Below, one piece after another: positions 60,501 to 64,000 of a stretch of 64,000 nt of DNA. The notes beneath the pieces were generated by a model that was not told the origin of the DNA, ran no database searches, and saw only the letters and a list, made by a program, of their open reading frames with translations. Numbering within the stretch: position 1 is the first letter of the stretch; each line of letters opens with the position of its first letter. Source of the stretch: Loripinus fragilis (taxonomy: Eukaryota > Mollusca > Bivalvia > Lucinida > Lucinidae); NCBI GenBank assembly GCA_964019695.1, contig OZ026515.1, positions 132,702,849 to 132,766,848 on the forward strand. Reading direction: 5' to 3'. A program made the position numbers and the translations under genes.

Positions 60501-63500
60501 CAAAGACGACACTGATGAGCCTAGCGTGGCGTCCTCATGAAGTTGTATTATGGGTTTTACACATTAAATGATTCCTGTGGATCATCACACGTACGCACAG
60601 ACGCAAAAACCAAGATGAAAAGTGATTTATGCATGCTTCTGCATCATGCTTTACACTGGGCTGTCTATGAAACGAGCCAGTTCATGAGATCATGGTACCT
60701 CTCGCATATGCAACCAGCGAAGGCTCAGGCGAGCCTGCACATCCGCACAGTCTTGCCAGGGGCTTAAATGCTCACATACAAGGAATGAAGATGAAGGTGC
60801 ATGTCTAAAGTTAGGCTCATAGTCCCACTAACACCGCAACAATTGCTTGCTTTCAGATAAGAAAAAAAATGGTCAAAAAAGCCTCTTATTTACCGTCCGT
60901 GTATTTTTAAATTTGCAACTTAGCTTTTTTACCCAATTCCGCGAGAAACTTTTTTGTATGCAAACAACAAAGGCGCAGATCCGCCAGAGCACCTGCGCAG
61001 TTCTACCAATTATCTCTAGAAAGCATGATAGCTAAACCTGCTACATGCAAAAAATAAAAAATACAATTCCTGTCAGACATGCGTGCGCGGATCCAGACAA
61101 TTCAAACAGGGTGGGGGGGGATGGTTGAATTGCTTCTCGAGGGAGGCTCGTACCATTTTTTTCTTCTAGGAAACAAATGGCAACTTATGATTTTTTTTCT
61201 TCTAGGAAACAAATGGCAACTTATGATTTTCATGGGGAGGTCCAGACCCCCTGCCCCCTCTGTCTCCGACCATATCACAGTTTCAAACAGTTTGAATTCA
61301 CATTTTATTTTTTTTGCTGGGCCTGGCCAATTCACAAAACGTCTGCTAATTATATCAGCTGACGCCAAGGGCAAAGACAGCATGATCCTTTTTAAGATCA
61401 AAGAGACTGCGCACATCAATTCCGGCCACGTGTTGTTTTAAAGTTTGGGGTCGCACATGATGATGGCCTTGACGCAAGAAAATGTACATTACACATTAAA
61501 CAGTGGCCCGGCGTTATGAACAAGTCGAACAGGGTTCATGCTTCTCAAGGGAGGCTCGTACCATTTTTTTCTTCTAGGAAACAAATGTTAACTTATGATT
61601 TTCATGGGGAGGTCCGGACCCCCTGCCCCCTCTGTCTCCGACCATATCAGAGTTTCAAACAGTTTGAATTCACATTTTATTTTTTTTGCTGGGCCTGGCC
61701 AATTCACAAAACGTCTGCTAATTATATCAGCTGACGCCAAGGGCAAAGACAGCATGATCCTTTTTAAGATCAAAGAGACCGCGCACATCAATTCCGGCCT
61801 CGTGTTGTTTTAAAGTTTGGGGTCGCACATGATGATGGCCTTGACGCAAGAAAATGTACATTACACATTAAACAGTGGCCCAGGCGTTATGAACAAGTCA
61901 AACAGGGTTCATGCGCGGATCCAGGAATTTTTGTCAGGGGGGGGGGGGGGTGTCGAGGCCCGACGGCCAGAAAACAGTCTGGACAATGTTTTTTTTAGTC
62001 ATCAAATTATTTTACAGTTTACAGAGTGGATCCAATGGTTTTATTACAGAGGGGAGGAGGGGGTCCAACTTCTTCCAGGGGTGGGGGTGTCCAAAGAAAC
62101 CCATATAACTTATGATTTTCCAGGGGGGGGTCCGGACCCCCTAACCTCCCTCTGGATCCGCACGTGGGGTCGCCTGACGCCACTGTTTGCTTACAGAATC
62201 ATGGTCTATCAAAATTTAAATAAAACTGAAAAATACCATCCAACGACGACTAAACGGAAAAAAGCTATCTCCTGCTGGTCGAGATAGCAAGTGCGGATCC
62301 AGAGGGGGGTCAGGGGGTCCGGACCCCCCTGGAAAATCACAAGTTATATGGGTTTCTATAGGGTATATGCAATTGGACCCCCCTGGAAAAAGTTGTACCC
62401 CCTTCTGGTTCTACATTGATTGCCATTATCATAATCTTAGAATGCTAACAGCCTAACACCGAGCTATATGGGGTCCGAGCTAACACGTAAGGGGGTGTGC
62501 AAACAAGCTGAGCATGTTATTTTGCCACAAGGAATACGACGTATGATGAAGACTCGAACCAACCAACCTATGCAGAAGTATAGGTGTTAATACAAAGCCT
62601 TTAAATGGAGTAAGCATTCGCAAAAACGTAAGTTGTGGGTCTTTTTACAATATGGAGGCAGAGAAATGTACTACTCTGATTCATGAGAGTTCTGCGTTCC
62701 AGTTCTTCATATTTCATATTTAGAAGTCGCCATTTTTATTTTCAGTTTTCATTCCAAATCAATGAGTGTACGCGTACGTCTAACCTGTAGGACTGAATGT
62801 ACGTACATGTATTGTCTTGTCTACTTCTATGCTGCATTTTCGAGGGTTCTAAGAAAATAAGAATCTACATCATGACCAAAAACGAAAGCTGTGATATACA
62901 TTGCTCTGTTACGTTGTAGAGCTAGCCGTCGGTAGAGAACAGAAGTTGTATTTTTGTTATGATTCCTTGGACCCAGTGGGTCTGAGTATGATTCCAATCA
63001 AGACAATCATCATAGAACAAGTCCGACGTGACATCTCTTCCGTAAAGCAGGCCTATGTAAAGTTGGCCCGTAACCGGGTGATATCGCCGGGTATATCGCA
63101 CATTTCATGCGAGTCGGTTGAAACGGCAATCCGGACTTTTATGTATGGTTGTTTATTTTCAATCTTTCACCATGCTATTAAGAATGTTAGTTTAATTGAA
63201 AATACTGATCAGACATTCAGCCTGTAATTAGGCTAAAAGGATAAACAGAAATTCCTCCCTCTTTGGCGATTTTCGCATGTTTTAGGTCCCATTTTTCGAT
63301 CATCAGAATTTCATTTTATTAGTTCGTACAGTCCCGTTTCTCAAAAAAATATTTTTTATTAGTTCGTACACAGCGAAAAATAATTATTTTTTACTGTACG
63401 AACTAATACAAGATTTACCGTATTTATTGAATGTGACATGAGCCCTGGACTGAGGACCAGAATTATGTATATCATGTATTTGTTCAATGTGACATGAGCA

Positions 63501-63821
63501 CTCGACCAAGGACCAGAATTATGTATATCATGTATTTGTTGAATGTGACATGAACATTAGACTTAGGACCAGAATTATGTATATCATGTATTATGAGCAC
63601 TCGACTGAGGGTCAGAATTATGTATATTTCAGAAGGTGAAGCCCCCAAAGCGGAAGCACTGCCCCCTCCCCCTACATATAAAGGGAAGTACGAGAAAGAC
63701 GTGAGTGACCTTGAAGACGTATCCATGTTTTCAGGACCTCCTCCTCAACCACCGGTAATAGATGAACCAGATACTGGTAGAAAACCTGGTCTCCCTGAGT
63801 GCCCAATTATCTTTGTTGCTG
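33471..63821 (+). CDS. AK5: AK5-like multi-domain adenylate kinase gene (exons 1-8, 3' part outside window)
   Basis: Adenylate kinases interconvert ATP, AMP and ADP. Joined exons: 33471-33530, 36563-36782, 47927-48031, 50717-50892, 54960-55073, 57374-57565, 58450-58543 and 63633-63821, giving 383 codons plus 1 nt with all phases consistent. The N-terminus (MTTDDAKSYLSKKQIP, then SLMTGLMF...YLIDCLQKV) matches the distinctive AK5 N-terminal helical region. Residues about 122-320 form a kinase-fold domain. It has a P-loop-like GAPGSEKD (129-136), the NMP-binding stretch NMGNLIREEI, NGYPR (210-214) and a LID-like RLLRRGKETGNPED. Three canonical residues are changed: the P-loop Gly is Glu134, the Asp before GYPR is Asn210, and the LID Arg is Asn255. 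A proline-rich acidic linker then leads to PIIFVAG, the start of another P-loop, at the edge. Orthology to AK5 rests on the N-terminus, and the total domain count is unknown. Confidence 0.9.
33758..34216 (+). mobile_element. Non-LTR retrotransposon 3' remnant between GGCTTTCGTATA inverted ends
   Basis: GGCTTTCGTATATAAGGGTC at 33760 is mirrored by GACCCTTATACGAAAGCC at 34198-34215. Just inside, the plus strand reads TTIWNQLLHQ, the C-terminal motif of non-LTR reverse transcriptases, then GGGGCGCACCTCTGGTTC and a 3' non-coding tail. AK5 intron 1. Confidence 0.6.
34560..35335. repeat. Complex repeat array with TGCGTACGTACGCAG units
   Basis: Roughly 100-130-bp units in mixed orientation repeat AATCATTATTAGGAATATCTG, TGCGTACGTACGCA, ACATCCATG and AATAATCCAGCATTGG. 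The units are degenerate and no TIR was found. Confidence 0.75.
35390..35620 (+). pseudogene. C-terminal fragment of a non-LTR reverse transcriptase
   Basis: The frame reads HLYSLFPSTTRIWNQLLH, then QVVSASSLAVYKLLLQK. FPSTTRIWNQLP...VVSASSL is the usual end of ORF2 in metazoan non-LTR elements. Only the last 60 or so residues remain. Confidence 0.8.
35621..36118. other. AK5 intron 1 stretch without recognised features
   Basis: No coding or repeat signal was recognised. Confidence 0.4.
36119..36307. mobile_element. ACATATGTTTTGGTTGAG MITE (copy)
   Basis: Core hairpin with CTCATCGAGAGGGTTC in the loop. The right end CTTATCTGGAGGCCTGG is nearly identical to that of the copy at 1530-1735. Confidence 0.85.
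36395..36495. repeat. Hairpin repeat, CAAATGGTTTGGATC family
   Basis: Inverted arms around AGGCCAACAGAATAATCAGG. It sits 70 bp before AK5 exon 2. Confidence 0.65.
36563..36782 (+). CDS. AK5: AK5 exon 2: N-terminal helical region and Ser/Pro/Arg linker
   Basis: Acceptor TTTGTAG, with an AGAG overlap offering a second acceptor 2 bp downstream that would break frame. It reads SLMTGLMFHRPGDHIKYL, then DCLQKVQDKGQDAITW, then a basic Ser/Pro linker ending RTRTPAK. It ends 1 nt into a codon at GTATCA. Confidence 0.92.
36865..37080. mobile_element. TTTCCAACAATGTGG MITE (copy 2)
   Basis: Same ends and inner GCCTGCGCATATGCGCAG hairpin as 20611-20830. A short direct repeat TAAAATATACAGTAGCAATA lies at about 36821 and 37089, flanking it, so it may have moved with its neighbours. 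Confidence 0.8.
37638..37840. mobile_element. MITE with TTAACCCATTTATGCCTA ends
   Basis: TTAACCCATTTATGCC at the left and GGCTTTAATGGGTTAA at the right, with a GATCAGATATGGCATTCC hairpin core. TTAA termini. Confidence 0.75.
37951..38327. mobile_element. Element with CAGGGGCGTGCCTG ends and 5-bp duplication
   Basis: CAGGGGCGTGCCTG at the left is mirrored at the right. TCAAT occurs at 37946-37950 and 38328-38332. Inner palindromes include TACGCAGCTGCGTA and GGGGGATACCCCC. Confidence 0.82.
38332..38729. other. AK5 intron 2 stretch without recognised features
   Basis: AT-rich; nothing recognised. Confidence 0.4.
38730..38905. mobile_element. ACATATGTTTTGGTTGAG MITE (copy)
   Basis: Standard core, with CACATTGAGACGG in the loop and a slightly decayed left arm. 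Confidence 0.82.
39352..39440. repeat. Hairpin AATAGTCCCTGACGAGA...TCTCTTCATGGACTATT
   Basis: The centre GCTCCTAGAGGAGC is a perfect palindrome. The outer sequences AGGACTATCTGTTTGCTTTC repeat. Confidence 0.6.
39678..39872 (+). mobile_element. tRNA-derived SINE, 12-bp target duplication
   Basis: GCTTTTCAAAAT at 39666-39677 and 39873-39884. The head has lost a few bases of the A-box region (GACTCAGTGCTTGAC), but the B box GGTTCAAGCCTC and the tail are intact. Confidence 0.92.
39885..41249. other. AK5 intron 2 stretch without recognised features
   Basis: AT-rich. A short direct repeat TACTGCCCTGCACATTAT near 40052-40084 is the only item noted. Confidence 0.4.
41250..42405. mobile_element. 1.15-kb element with ACTACTAAAGAAACCTGACAC ends
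   Basis: AACTACTAAAGAAACCTGAC at 41255 is mirrored at 42380-42399, and similarity extends outward (ATACT). An inner hairpin AATAACAAAGAATCACACTT is mirrored at 42188-42206. CpG is denser inside than outside. No target duplication or protein was identified. Confidence 0.72.
42820..43880. repeat. Long AGCTCGCCTGAGC repeat region
   Basis: Opens with AGCTCGCCTGAGCCAATGAC, a hairpin motif found at the ends of many bivalve repeats, and continues with two diverged copies of a module containing CCAAGTTTGT, TGACCT and AAGGTCAA phrases (about 42990-43440 and 43500-43800). A similar opening occurs at 57982. Confidence 0.6.
43880..44212 (+). repeat. Dispersed repeat with GGTATCCTGGGTCAGGTGTG motif (copy 3)
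   Basis: Matches the inverse of 26548-26885 over its length, including the TTAAACCGGTTTAAGCCC palindrome. Confidence 0.85.
44718..44905 (-). mobile_element. tRNA-derived SINE, 12-bp target duplication
   Basis: TTGTAACAATGA at 44706-44717 and 44906-44917. Inverted, with head GGAGTGCAGTGGCTCAGTGG and tail intact. Confidence 0.93.
44918..45814. other. AK5 intron 2 stretch without recognised features
   Basis: Nothing convincing was seen on either strand. Confidence 0.4.
45838..46040. repeat. Hairpin repeat fragment next to a diverged MITE core
   Basis: AACCTTTGATCTGGATCCAA belongs to the CAGTTTGGATC family. It is followed by AGGTGCTTAAAAGAACTTCC mirrored by TTCTTTTAAGCACCT, a decayed relative of the ACATATG MITE. 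Confidence 0.6.
46420..46615. mobile_element. ACATATGTTTTGGTTGAG MITE (copy)
   Basis: Left end CACAGGTTTAGATAAACG, perfect loop AACCGTCTCACTGAGACGGTT. Closest to the copy at 22362-22555. Confidence 0.87.
46812..46925. repeat. Hairpin repeat, GTTTAGACCCAGATC family
   Basis: Inverted arms around CATGCTGGACATTTTGTTGG. Confidence 0.65.
46991..47179. mobile_element. Element with CAGGGGAGGATC/GGATCTGCCACTG ends
   Basis: CCGTA flanks both ends (46986-46990 and 47180-47184). The interior is a perfect hairpin with arms of about 26 bp, ATGAAAATGAAATAATTTGG mirrored. The 5-bp duplication and CAG start recall 37951-38327. Confidence 0.72.
47340..47605. repeat. Degenerate minisatellite TCACTGTAAATTTGGTTCATATG
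   Basis: About seven units of 25-40 bp, spaced irregularly, each with some version of GTCACTGTAAATTTGGTTCA. Confidence 0.65.
47636..47880. mobile_element. MITE with GGGCCTTG/GAGGCCC ends (copy 2)
   Basis: Same ends as 8338-8580 and the CAGACCAGCCTGCACATCTG core. It ends about 45 bp before AK5 exon 3. Confidence 0.75.
47927..48031 (+). CDS. AK5: AK5 exon 3: linker and first strand of the kinase domain
   Basis: Reads EESPREVHVDDSKPLPP and continues to VPDVPIVVFM, the beta strand leading into the P-loop. The last G starts the P-loop Gly codon. The donor is GTAAGT. A MITE with GGGCCTTG/GAGGCCC ends lies about 45 bp upstream of the acceptor. Confidence 0.9.
48120..48540. mobile_element. Repeat rich in ATCATGGAAAAATCATGG, with a nested hairpin
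   Basis: Both halves contain ATCATGGAAAAATCATGGAA. Between them the hairpin CCAGTAGCCAGAAAACTAGC (48256) is mirrored at 48295-48317. A small MITE inside an older repeat is likely. Confidence 0.6.
48541..49151. other. AK5 intron 3 stretch without recognised features
   Basis: Nothing convincing was seen. Confidence 0.4.
49152..49250. mobile_element. 98-bp MITE with CCCCCCCGTGTGCCAGCAA ends
   Basis: CCCCCCCGTGTGCCAGCAA at the left is exactly mirrored at the right. The loop has no further symmetry. Confidence 0.82.
49585..49735. repeat. Hairpin repeat, CAGCTTGAATCCAGATC family
   Basis: Arms GTCAAACAGCTTGAATCC and GGGTTCAAACTGTTTGC. Followed by GCATGCAAAGAGTTA, the presumed family terminus. Confidence 0.7.
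50441..50658. mobile_element. TTAACCCTT-family MITE with a different core
   Basis: TTAACCCTTAAAGCGCCAGC at the left and GGCGCCATAAGGGTTAA at the right. The core AAGGTATGATAT/ATATCATACCTT with GTCTGCCAGCAGAC differs from the other four copies, so it is a subfamily. It lies 58 bp upstream of AK5 exon 4. Confidence 0.8.
50717..50892 (+). CDS. AK5: AK5 exon 4: P-loop and NMP-binding region of domain 1
   Basis: Reads (G)APGSEKDVHAEKLLKRYP, then DWAHVNMGNLIREEIVR and SKWRMTKDLLSKGEAAPE. Catalytic adenylate kinases have GGPGSGKGTQ here. Glu replaces the last P-loop Gly and Asp follows the retained Lys135. The donor is GTCAGT, and a transposon target duplication begins 26 bp later. Confidence 0.92.
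50925..52901. mobile_element. 1.98-kb nested element, GAGGGTCTRGATGG ends, ATTCAT duplication
   Basis: GAGGGTCTAGATGGGG at the left matches the inverse of CCATCCAGACCCTC at the right. ATTCAT is at 50919-50924 and 52902-52907. Subterminal zones repeat TAATGAATAGTGAATAATG. Inside lies a long inverted repeat (51082-51215 and 51757-51885) with arms such as CTCTACAACTTTCATC, near-identical over about 130 bp. Also present is a GGGGATTTGGGGAGC minisatellite (52290-52405). It starts 32 bp after AK5 exon 4. Confidence 0.83.
53036..53105. repeat. Hairpin CTGATCAGGCAGCTCTTCC...GAGCTGCCTGATC
   Basis: Short perfect stem AGGCAGCTCTTCCAAGAGCTGCCT, of the GATCTGGGTC superfamily. Confidence 0.65.
53583..54602. 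mobile_element. 1.0-kb element with TACTGCTCAACAAAAGTTTAG ends
   Basis: ATACTGCTCAACAAAAGTTT at the left is mirrored by AACTTTAGTTGAGCAGTAT at the right. TA-type flanks fit a Tc1/mariner-like derivative. No transposase remains. Confidence 0.75.
54815..54890. repeat. Hairpin GTAAACAGTGTAGACC...GGGTCTTCACTGTTTGC
   Basis: GATGAAATGCAGCATTATGC loop. It lies 70 bp upstream of AK5 exon 5. Confidence 0.65.
54960..55073 (+). CDS. AK5: AK5 exon 5: GYPR segment
   Basis: Thirty-eight codons, phase 0 at both ends: EVTVEVLVEGLKKCSG, then AKGIIVNGYPRSMVQVG. The adenylate kinase signature needs D-G-[FYI]-P-R, and here it is N-G-Y-P-R. The donor is GTAAGC. Confidence 0.93.
55240..55800. repeat. Intron block duplicated at 57600-58360 (copy 1)
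   Basis: Shared order of blocks: GCTCTCTC...CTCA, GCAAAACTAGAAAGGACA, GTACTGCATAACAAAACAAG, ATGATGAAACAAAGAAAAGG and CACCGACCCACTGATGAA. The second copy is interrupted by the exon-like module and an AGCTCATCTGAGC repeat. Confidence 0.7.
55885..56010 (+). mobile_element. 5'-truncated SINE
   Basis: Lacks the tRNA head. It starts near GCAGACTCAGTTGTGTCC and keeps CCTTGAGCAAGACAC, CCCAGGAAGACCCATCC and the GGGATGTAAAGAATC tail. Confidence 0.8.
56040..56690. other. AK5 intron 5 stretch with weak internal repeats
   Basis: Near 56370-56560, phrases such as CAACCAGTCAC, GATCGCCGACT and CTGACTGGCC recur, but no clear unit was defined. Confidence 0.35.
56735..56925. repeat. Hairpin repeat, GGTTTGGACCCAGATC family
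   Basis: Arms around TCAGGCCTATTATATTGTCG, ending with CAGCATGCAAAGAGTTAA, the likely terminus. Confidence 0.7.
57050..57150. repeat. Hairpin CAAGGGTTTTATTTTC...GAAAATAAAACCCTTG
   Basis: Perfect 16-bp arms, loop with ACAAAGCTTTG. Small MITE. Confidence 0.75.
57160..57360. mobile_element. MITE with CAGTAAAACCTGTCTTAAG ends (copy 2)
   Basis: Starts after TA with CAGTAAAACCTGTCTTAAGC and ends GCTTAAGACAGGCTTTATTG. The core AGAATGCTC/GAGCATTCT is as at 1105-1309. Its right end is 13 nt from AK5 exon 6. Confidence 0.85.
57374..57565 (+). CDS. AK5: AK5 exon 6: LID region of domain 1
   Basis: Sixty-four codons, phase 0 at both ends: VGRMDCAFMFDCDEQQS, then LDRLLRRGKETGNPEDT and RLNYFKSNTLEAAKCW. 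The canonical GRPDDN has become GNPEDT. The 3' splice site retains only 13 nt of host sequence downstream of a MITE that ends at 57360. Confidence 0.93.
57600..58360. repeat. Intron block duplicated from or to 55240-55800 (copy 2)
   Basis: Carries the same ordered blocks as copy 1, split by the exon-like module (57858-57952) and by TTTAGCTCATCTGAGC sequence (57978 on, with GTCCGTCCATGTCCGTCC repeats). Confidence 0.7.
57858..57952 (-). other. Exon-like module ending in a stop codon (copy 2)
   Basis: Minus strand: GATGTCAG, then GVRSAMPAANQLPGMG, NTDVDDAPAPAS and TAA. Five residue changes versus 7295-7402, with no indel and the stop conserved. Confidence 0.5.
58450..58543 (+). CDS. AK5: AK5 exon 7: end of kinase-like domain 1
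   Basis: Reads IDGDQGTDKVGYDLGM, then AFDKLFLKEYGTHAL, the last strand and helix of the fold. It ends 1 nt into a codon at GTAAGT. Confidence 0.9.
58544..59214. other. AK5 intron 7 stretch without recognised features
   Basis: Nothing coding or repetitive was recognised. Confidence 0.4.
59215..59345 (+). mobile_element. Second tRNA-derived SINE type (or tRNA pseudogene with tail)
   Basis: TGGCCTAGTGGTTAGTGTGTC resembles an A box and D arm, and GGGTTAATTCCC a T arm and B box. The acceptor stem is decayed. A non-tRNA tail (AAGAACGTATGCCAGTATTT) follows, and it differs from the other SINE family. Confidence 0.6.
59622..59726. repeat. 56-bp minisatellite, left part
   Basis: Units start with AATGTGACATGAACACTC at 59622 and 59678, period 56. 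The array is cut by a transposon at the TA of 59725-59726 and continues at 63421. Confidence 0.92.
61130..61913. repeat. Tandem duplication of about 400 bp
   Basis: From GAGGGAGGCTCGTACC (61139 and 61549) to GAACAAGTCRAACAGGGTTC (61518 and 61891) the two units are nearly identical. The first has an extra inner duplication of TCTAGGAAACAAATGGCAAC. Confidence 0.88.
61914..62410. repeat. GGATCCAG/GGTCCGGACCCCC repeats with G runs
   Basis: GCGCGGATCCAGGAATTTTT, several GGGGGTCCGGACCCCC palindromes and AAAATCACAAGTTATATRGG blocks. The last recurs at 13465-13490. Confidence 0.6.
63421..63632. repeat. 56-bp minisatellite, right part, ending at the AK5 exon 8 acceptor
   Basis: Units at 63430, 63486 and 63542, plus a final partial unit in which GAATTATGTATATCATG becomes GAATTATGTATATTTCAG, the exon 8 splice acceptor. 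Confidence 0.9.
63633..63821 (+). CDS. AK5: AK5 exon 8: proline-rich linker and start of next kinase domain
   Basis: Reads EGEAPKAEALPPPPTYK, then a charged stretch, GPPPQPPVIDEPDTG and PECPIIFVAG, where the next P-loop begins. The donor GTATGT lies inside the P-loop codon series, the same position as the exon 3/4 junction, which suggests domain duplication with its intron. The acceptor TATATTTCAG is the last unit of a 56-bp minisatellite. Confidence 0.9.
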
Positions 63822-63924
63822 GTATGTATATATAGGCCAGCTAAAATGAAAATAATACTTATCTCTTAGTGCTGCAGTGTTTGCACAGTACAGGCTTGAA
63901 AAATACTGAATATAATTGAGCCCT

Positions 63925-64000
63925 GACATGAGATTCCCAACAATTTGGTGTGTGTGACCAGCTAAGGCTCAGACCAGCCTGCGTATATGCGTAGTCTGAT
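63925..64000. mobile_element. TTTCCAACAATGTGG MITE (copy 3, cut by window edge)
   Basis: GAGATTCCCAACAATTTGG, then CAGACCAGCCTGCGTATATG, the left half of the family at 20611-20830. Confidence 0.75.

Larger units (their letters stand above)
59727..63420. mobile_element. 3.7-kb element with CGGTAAATCTTGTATTAG ends and TA duplication
   Basis: The termini CGGTAAATCTTGTATTAGTT are exact inverted repeats of 26 bp, flanked by TA. TTAGTTCGTACA or AATAGTTCGTACA recurs at least three more times near the left end and twice near the right. The interior is CpG-rich, with a 400-bp tandem duplication and GCGCGGATCCAG repeats. A frame at 62904-63227 (ELAVGREQKLYFCYDSLD and onward) is open, but I recognise no domain. 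Confidence 0.88.

Noticed and set aside
61079..61813. Pair of nearly identical 70-120-residue proteins
   Set aside because: They arise from the 400-bp tandem duplication of non-coding repeat DNA and lack protein-like conservation beyond nucleotide identity.
62904..63227. 108-codon frame as the transposase of the 3.7-kb element
   Set aside because: No DDE or DNA-binding motif; too short; kept only as an unidentified frame in the element entry.

Overview
The window is animal nuclear DNA. It is AT-rich and intron-dominated, packed with short inverted-repeat transposons and tRNA-derived SINEs. Two host genes are present, both split into short exons with GT-AG introns. The repeat families (GCGCAGTCTGATCAG hairpins, AGCTCGCCTGAGC repeats, CTGGGGCC-ended elements) look like those of bivalve molluscs. 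This species placement is recognition from memory, not a computed result.

The minus strand from about 33.1 kb down to the left edge carries PIGK, the cysteine protease subunit of GPI transamidase. Nine exons (284 codons) are joined below with consistent phases, and about 110 C-terminal residues lie beyond the left edge. The plus strand from 33.47 kb to the right edge carries an AK5-type multi-domain adenylate kinase. Eight exons (383 codons) are visible. The first kinase-like domain has lost key catalytic residues, and a further domain begins at the edge. The two start codons are 333 bp apart, head to head, with an ETS-type motif between them. As I recall, human PIGK and AK5 are also divergent neighbours.

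Everything else is introns and mobile DNA. From left to right: a 4.4-kb TAA-flanked element holding a decayed cysteine-tailed repeat protein (2.7-7.1 kb); a tandem array that duplicated the start of the PIGK catalytic-cysteine exon (7.9-8.3 kb); a hAT-like element (9.6-10.5 kb); a 9.1-kb CpG-rich block with TA-flanked inverted ends and many nested elements (10.9-20.0 kb); palindromic MITEs (20-28 kb); a complete-looking Merlin transposon with two divergent reading frames (29.3-32.8 kb); non-LTR retrotransposon remnants (33.8-35.6 kb); MITEs and SINEs through the large AK5 intron 2 (36.8-47.9 kb); a nested long-inverted-repeat element just after an AK5 donor site (50.9-52.9 kb); and a 3.7-kb TA-flanked element that landed in a 56-bp minisatellite next to AK5 exon 8 (59.7-63.4 kb).

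Several elements stop within about 10-35 bp of splice sites, including two members of one MITE family that sit 13-14 nt from a 3' splice site, one in each gene. No rRNA, functional tRNA or CRISPR was seen. Repeat borders were placed by eye and are accurate to a few bases only where target-site duplications are given.
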